Of a stretch of 39,275 bases of DNA, positions 35,020 through 39,275 are shown piece after piece. Each line of letters starts with the position of its first letter. Positions within the stretch are counted from its first letter, which is position 1. The DNA comes from Fulvimarina sp. (GTDB lineage Bacteria; Pseudomonadota; Alphaproteobacteria; Rhizobiales; Rhizobiaceae), in contig PACL01000072.1 in assembly GCA_002700095.1 (NCBI GenBank), positions 11,953 to 51,227 of the forward strand. The letters are read 5' to 3'. A model generated the notes under the pieces. The model was not told the origin of the DNA. It saw only the letters and a list, made by a program, of their open reading frames with translations, and made no database searches. A program made the translations under genes and the position numbers.

Positions 35020-36159
35020 ATGGACTTCGCACTGTCCGAGGAGCAACAGCAGATCTTCACGATGGCGCGGGATTTCGCCACCGAGAAGATGGCGCCTTTC
35101 GCCGACACCTGGGAGGCGGAGAAACGCCTGCCGCGCGACGTGCTGGAGGACCTCGCCGGCCTCGGCATGGCGGCGATCTACGTGCGCGACGACCACGGCT
35201 CCGGGCTCACCCGCCTCGACGCGGCGCTGATCTTCGAGGCGCTGTCCTATGGCGATCCGTCGGTCTCGGCCTTCCTGTCCATCCACAACATGGTTGGCTG
35301 GATGGTCGACAGCTTCGGCAGCGAGGAGCTCAGGGCCGAATGGTTGCCGAAGCTCTGCAGCATGCAGGCGATCGGCAGCTATTGCCTGACGGAGCCTGGC
35401 TCGGGATCCGACGCGGCGGCGCTGCGCACGAGCGCGAAGGCGGATGGCGACGGTTACGTCCTCAACGGCACCAAGAGCTTCATCTCCGGCGCCGGGTTCT
35501 CCGACCTCTACCTCGTCATGGCGCGCACCGGCGAAGCCGGGCCCAGGGGCGTCTCGGCCTTCCTCGTGGAAAACGGCACGCCGGGCCTCTCCTTCGGGGC
35601 GCAGGAGCGCAAGATGGGCTGGATCGCCCAGCCGACCGCCGAGGTACGCCTCGAGGATTGCCGGGTGCCGTCCGGCGTGCTCCTCGGCGAGGCGGGCAGG
35701 GGCTTTGCCTATGCGATGATGGGGCTCGACGGCGGCCGGCTGAACATCGCCGCCTGCGCCCTCGGTGCCGCCCAGGCCGCCCTCGACAAGACGATCGTCT
35801 ACATGCGCGACCGCAAGGCCTTCGGAAAGTCGCTGACCGAGTTCCAGGCGCTGCAGTTCCGCCTCGCCGACATGGAGACCGAACTCCAGGCGGCGCGGGT
35901 CTTTCTTAGGCAGGCCGCCTGGAAGCTCGACCAGAAGGCGCCGGATGCCACCAGGTTCTGCGCCATGGCCAAGCGCTTCGTCACCGATGCGAGCTTCGAG
36001 GTCGCGAACATGGCCCTGCAGTTGCACGGCGGCTATGGCTATCTGGCCGACTACGGCATCGAGAAGATCGTCCGCGACCTGCGCGTCCATCAGATCCTCG
36101 AGGGCACCAACGAGATCATGCGGCTGATCGTGGCCCGCGATCTGCTCGCCGAACGGTGA
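35020..36159 (+). CDS. Acyl-CoA dehydrogenase, isobutyryl-CoA dehydrogenase-like
   Basis: An FAD-dependent acyl-CoA dehydrogenase of 379 residues, the standard length. The N-terminal helical domain (LSEEQQQIFTMARDFATEKM), the FAD/substrate block YCLTEPGSGSDAAAL (residues about 122-136), FISGAGFSDLYLVMART and KMGWIAQPTAEVRLEDCRVP are seen in order. LQLHGGYGYLADYGIEKIVR and HQILEGTNEIMR end the protein, with Glu361 the probable catalytic base. The start context, SIHNMVGWM and the LADYGIEK segment resemble isobutyryl-CoA dehydrogenases (ACAD8-like) of valine breakdown, but I cannot exclude another short-chain substrate. The ATG at 35020 follows GGAGG. No other valine-pathway gene is present. Confidence 0.88.
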   Translation: MDFALSEEQQQIFTMARDFATEKMAPFADTWEAEKRLPRDVLEDLAGLGMAAIYVRDDHGSGLTRLDAALIFEALSYGDPSVSAFLSIHNMVGWMVDSFGSEELRAEWLPKLCSMQAIGSYCLTEPGSGSDAAALRTSAKADGDGYVLNGTKSFISGAGFSDLYLVMARTGEAGPRGVSAFLVENGTPGLSFGAQERKMGWIAQPTAEVRLEDCRVPSGVLLGEAGRGFAYAMMGLDGGRLNIAACALGAAQAALDKTIVYMRDRKAFGKSLTEFQALQFRLADMETELQAARVFLRQAAWKLDQKAPDATRFCAMAKRFVTDASFEVANMALQLHGGYGYLADYGIEKIVRDLRVHQILEGTNEIMRLIVARDLLAER

Positions 36160-36324
36160 GGATGCGACTCGGGGCAGGGCGTGGCTGAAGCGACTGGCGT
36201 CCCTGTCAAGGCCTCGACGGGCGCATCAGTGGGGATATATTTGCGGGCTGAGTGGAATCTGCAATAGTTTTGCCACAAGGTGGCGCAATTCGTAGTGCTC
36301 TCGAAAGCTGCGGTCGCAAGGGGA

Positions 36325-37797
36325 ATGGGACCGCATGCGGCAGTCGAGAGTTGGGGGTCGTTCGACTTGAAAAGCCGTCATTGGATCGTTCCGTCGATTG
36401 CAGCCGTCCTTGGGGGGATAGGCTATGGCGTCGCGCAGAACATGCCGTCCGGCGACGCGTCCGTCTCCGCCGCACCGGCGATGGCCGAGGCCGGCGAAGG
36501 CGTCGCAGCCGGGCCGACGACCGGCGACCGCGTCTCGCTCGGCTATCGCCGCAACGGCGATCAGGATTTCGCCGAGGTGAAGGTTGCGACCGTCGAGCCG
36601 TTCCGGGATGCGATCACGGTGGACGCGCACATTGCTGCGGCGGTCGCCGCGGATGCCGCCGCACCGGCGGCAGAGCGGATCGCGGGCGAGACGGCGCTCG
36701 CGCCTGTGTATTCCTCGAGCCGCAGCAGAACCGGTGCCGCAGCCTTCCTGACCAAGGTCGCCGCAGCCGGCGATGCCGCCGCGTCCGCCTCATCGGCCAT
36801 GGCCGAGGGTTCGGTCGAGGCAGCTCCGGCCTTTGAGACGACCCCGCTGTCGAAGCGCCTCTTCGACGCCGAGCAGCCGGAATGGCAGTCCCGCTTCTTC
36901 GCCGACAACCCGCTTGTCGGCGGGATCTTCCAGGGCGACGGCAATCCCGCGGATGCCGCAGCACTGATCGGCGCGGCCAGGTCGGCCCGCTACGTCCTTC
37001 TCGGCGAGAAGCACGACAATCCGGATCATCACAGGCTGCAGAGCGACATCGTCGCCGACCTCGCGCAGAACGCGGCCAACCTGTCGCTGGTGTTCGAGAT
37101 GATTCCGCAGCGGCTCGGCAGCGCCGTATCGGCCTTCGGGACGGAGCGGGGCACGTCGATCGATCTGGAGGGGCTTGCCGACCGACTGGAATGGGCCGAG
37201 CGGGGCTGGCCGGACTTTTCGATGTATCGGCCGCTGTTCGAGACGGCGAAGCAGCACGGATTTCCCGTCGCACCCGGCAATCTCGACCGCGAGGTCGTCA
37301 GCTCGATCGTCGCCAACGGCGTTTCCAGCCTGTCGCCGGAGGAGCGCGCACGCCTCTCGCTCGATACGGACGCAGATCCCGCAATGCTCGCCGATCTGAT
37401 GAACGAGGTCCGCAGCTCCCATTGCGGCCTGATGCCCGAGGGCTCGATCGCTCCGATGGCGGACGCCCAGCGCGCCCGCGACGGGGCGCTCGCCGCCGCC
37501 ATGCAGGACGCGGCGAAGGATGGCGACACCGCCGTGCTGATCGCCGGCTTCGGCCATGTGCGCAACGATCGCGGCGTGCCCGCGATCCTGAAGCGCAGGG
37601 ATGCGGACGCCGGCACGGTCTCGGTGCGGATGTTGGAAGTCGATGGCGAGGATGGCGCGGTCGCCGATTACGGCCTGACGGCCGAGGCGCCGGCGCCCTA
37701 CGACTTCACCATCTTCACCCCGCGGGTCGACATCGACGATCCGTGCGAGGCCCTGCGTGCCCAGATGCCGGCGAAAGACGCTCCCGCGGCCGACTGA
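36325..37797 (+). CDS. ChaN-family protein with N-terminal anchor and long Ala-rich extension
   Basis: The C-terminal domain (about 210-440) is a ChaN/Tiki-type fold: YVLLGEKHDNPDHHRLQSDI, LSLVFEMIPQRLG, the GWPDFSMYRPLFETAKQHG block, and VLIAGFGHVRNDRGVP. Campylobacter ChaN binds haem as a surface lipoprotein; other members are putative metallohydrolases. The GExHDNPDHH and GxxH motifs fit a metal or haem site. Before it lie a membrane segment (near residue 18, HWIVPSIAAVLGGIGYGV) and about 170 Ala-rich residues without a recognised domain. The start is uncertain: ATG 36325 is the first ATG, GTG 36280 and TTG 36367 (behind GGGGG) are alternatives in frame. No lipobox is visible, so the protein is probably held by its N-terminal span. 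Confidence 0.82.
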   Translation: MGPHAAVESWGSFDLKSRHWIVPSIAAVLGGIGYGVAQNMPSGDASVSAAPAMAEAGEGVAAGPTTGDRVSLGYRRNGDQDFAEVKVATVEPFRDAITVDAHIAAAVAADAAAPAAERIAGETALAPVYSSSRSRTGAAAFLTKVAAAGDAAASASSAMAEGSVEAAPAFETTPLSKRLFDAEQPEWQSRFFADNPLVGGIFQGDGNPADAAALIGAARSARYVLLGEKHDNPDHHRLQSDIVADLAQNAANLSLVFEMIPQRLGSAVSAFGTERGTSIDLEGLADRLEWAERGWPDFSMYRPLFETAKQHGFPVAPGNLDREVVSSIVANGVSSLSPEERARLSLDTDADPAMLADLMNEVRSSHCGLMPEGSIAPMADAQRARDGALAAAMQDAAKDGDTAVLIAGFGHVRNDRGVPAILKRRDADAGTVSVRMLEVDGEDGAVADYGLTAEAPAPYDFTIFTPRVDIDDPCEALRAQMPAKDAPAAD

Positions 37798-38051
37798 TCC
37801 GCGACGCGGCTGCCGCGGCACGATTATCCCCGTTCAGGTCCCTGCCGAGACCCCCGTCGCGCCGTCGCTGGGCGCGGGCTAGGCTGTAGACGGCGAAGGG
37901 CCTCGACCCTCTCCACGCCCATCCCTGTCACGCCGGCTTCAGGTCTGCGAGCGTTTGCACGCAGCTTCTTCGCAAGCACATTCGTCGCCGCGCTTGTGGA
38001 GCTTCGGCACGGCGACGTCACGTTTTTCCGGCGCTGGATCGCGGTAGCTGC

Positions 38052-39248
38052 TCACGCCGCGCGGAGCGCTCCCGCGATGTCGTCCCACAGATCCTCGACG
38101 TCTTCGAGCCCGATCGACAGGCGCACCAGGCCGTCGTCGATGCCGAGTTCCGCCCGCGCTTCCGCGTTCAGGTTCTTGTGGGTGGTCGTTGCCGGATGGG
38201 TAACGAGGCTCTTGGCGTCACCGAGATTGTTGGAGATCAGGATGATCTCCAACGCGTTGAGGAAGCGGAAGGCCGCGTCCTTGCCGCCGGTGACGTCGAA
38301 GGCGATCAGGGTCGAGCCCGCCGCCATCTGACGCCTGGCGATCGCATGATCGGGATGGTCCTCGCGGCCGGGATAGAGAACGCGGGCGATCTTCGGCTGT
38401 TCGGCGAGACGGTCGGCGATGGCCGCCGCGGCGGCGGTCTGGTGGGCGACGCGCAGGGGCAGGGTCTCGAGGCCCTTCAGGAGCGTCCAGGCATTGAACG
38501 GCGACAACGCCGGGCCGGTGTGGCGGTAGAAGTCGTGGAGGTTCTCGTCGATCCAGTCCTTCGACGACAGGACGACGCCACCGAGGCAGCGGCCCTGGCC
38601 GTCGATATGCTTGGTCGCGGAATAGACCACGACGTCGGCCCCGAGCGTCAGTGGCTTCTGATGGATCGGCGTGGCGAAGACGTTGTCGACGACGAGCTTT
38701 GCCCCGGCCGCATGGGCGATCTCGGCGACGGCGGCGATGTCGATCACCTCCAGCGTCGGATTGGTCGGCGTCTCCATGAAGAAGACCTTGGTGTTCGGCT
38801 GCACCGCCCTCTGCCACTGGTCGAGATCGCGGCCGTCGATCAGCGTGCAGGACACGCCGCAGCGCGCCATCACCGTCTCGACCACGTAGCGGCAGGAGCC
38901 GAACAGCGCCCGCGCCGCGACGATGTGGTCGCCGGCCTTGACCTGGCACTGGATGGCGGAGGCGACGGCGGCCATGCCGGAGGCGGTGCCGCGGGCGTCT
39001 TCGGCGCCTTCCAGCGCCATCATCCGCTCCTCGAACATGCGGGTGGTCGGGTTGGCGTAGCGCGAATAGATGAAGCCGGGCTCCTCGCCCTTGAAGCGGG
39101 CTTCGGCCGCTTCCGCCGTGGCGTAGACGAAGCCCTGCGTCAGGAACAGCGCCTCGGAGGTTTCGCCGAAATTCGAGCGCGTCGTGCCGCCATGGACCAT
39201 CAGGGTCGCGGGCTTCAGGGGCTTCTTCTCGTTGTCGCGCTTCAGCAT
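38052..39248 (-). CDS. metZ: O-succinylhomoserine sulfhydrylase
   Basis: MetZ makes homocysteine from O-succinylhomoserine and sulfide, the direct-sulfhydrylation route to methionine. The protein has 398 residues. PLP-enzyme features are YSRYANPTTRMFEERMMALE (residues 61-80), TASGMAAV (88-95), FMETPTNPTLEVIDI (157-171), the cofactor-binding Asp188 (VVDNVFATP) and the Schiff-base Lys213 (VVYSATKHIDGQGR). SNNLGDAKSLVTHPATTTH is the typical C-terminal substrate block. These segments match MetZ better than cystathionine gamma-synthase. The ATG at 39248 follows GGAG. In alphaproteobacteria metZ is often preceded by a SAM-II riboswitch, but only 27 upstream bases are in the window. Confidence 0.95.
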   Translation of the reverse strand: MLKRDNEKKPLKPATLMVHGGTTRSNFGETSEALFLTQGFVYATAEAAEARFKGEEPGFIYSRYANPTTRMFEERMMALEGAEDARGTASGMAAVASAIQCQVKAGDHIVAARALFGSCRYVVETVMARCGVSCTLIDGRDLDQWQRAVQPNTKVFFMETPTNPTLEVIDIAAVAEIAHAAGAKLVVDNVFATPIHQKPLTLGADVVVYSATKHIDGQGRCLGGVVLSSKDWIDENLHDFYRHTGPALSPFNAWTLLKGLETLPLRVAHQTAAAAAIADRLAEQPKIARVLYPGREDHPDHAIARRQMAAGSTLIAFDVTGGKDAAFRFLNALEIILISNNLGDAKSLVTHPATTTHKNLNAEARAELGIDDGLVRLSIGLEDVEDLWDDIAGALRAA

Positions 39249-39275
39249 GCTATGTCTCCGAACAGCAAAAAACCG

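Noticed and set aside
39249..39275. SAM-II riboswitch in front of metZ
   Set aside because: Such riboswitches are known upstream of met genes in alphaproteobacteria, but only 27 bases of leader are present and they do not show the conserved 3' part of the motif. It could still lie beyond the window.
1..39275. CRISPR arrays, phage or conjugative islands, tRNA genes
   Set aside because: I looked for evenly spaced repeats, integrase or terminase signatures and TpsiC-loop-like patterns and saw none. The only tandem repeat is the two-unit one in the kinase gene.

Overview
This 39.3 kb, high-GC window is chromosomal DNA from an alphaproteobacterium, most likely of the order Hyphomicrobiales (Rhizobiales). 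The main evidence is a Ros/MucR regulator, a PQM TRAP operon with a Tat-type binding protein, DUF882/M15 and Ala/Pro-rich envelope proteins, and metZ. Codon use is strongly GC3-biased, and GTG and TTG starts behind good ribosome binding sites are common. I see no rRNA, tRNA, CRISPR array, prophage or intact insertion sequence.

Layout. 1-2555: the end of a YjfK/DUF2491-like gene followed by DUF350, DUF1190 and a glutathionylspermidine-synthase-like ATP-grasp ligase, in the order of the E. coli yjfKLMC genes. 3035-8909: three envelope or metabolic genes (Sel1/peptidoglycan-binding protein, HSL-type hydrolase, DUF882 peptidase). 8910-10252: a 1.3 kb stretch without a convincing gene and with AT-richer parts, leading into mucR. 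10922-14871 (minus): a K+/H+ antiporter, then pgk overlapping an SGNH hydrolase. 15035-20244 (minus): a takPQM-like TRAP operon and an orphan BMP-type binding protein with its own terminator. 20470-23852: msrA, a small membrane protein, a universal stress protein and a Crp/Fnr regulator. 24020-28249: a LuxR-type response regulator convergent with a large SLC5-type hybrid histidine kinase. 28436-29052: a damaged BrnT/BrnA toxin-antitoxin pair. 29172-39248: malate synthase G, MarR plus an MFS drug efflux pump, D-Ala-D-Ala ligase, isobutyryl-CoA dehydrogenase-like enzyme, a ChaN-family protein and metZ.

How it fits together. The SLC5-hybrid kinase and its LuxR partner resemble the CrbS/CrbR and MxtR/ErdR acetate-responsive systems. 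They sit about 1 kb from malate synthase G, the acetate/glyoxylate enzyme, and next to a stress protein and a Crp/Fnr factor. This suggests a locus for carbon-source switching.

Most unusual points: (1) a near-perfect 30-bp in-frame tandem duplication just after the phospho-acceptor His of the hybrid kinase; (2) a BrnA antitoxin split by an in-frame TAG, next to a BrnT toxin whose normal start position reads ACG; (3) a DctQ TRAP subunit with an N-terminal TM2-like plus coiled-coil extension; (4) a MucR zinc finger with Cys-Asp in place of Cys-Cys; (5) a low-GC gene desert upstream of mucR; (6) overlapping palindromes upstream of the MarR gene.
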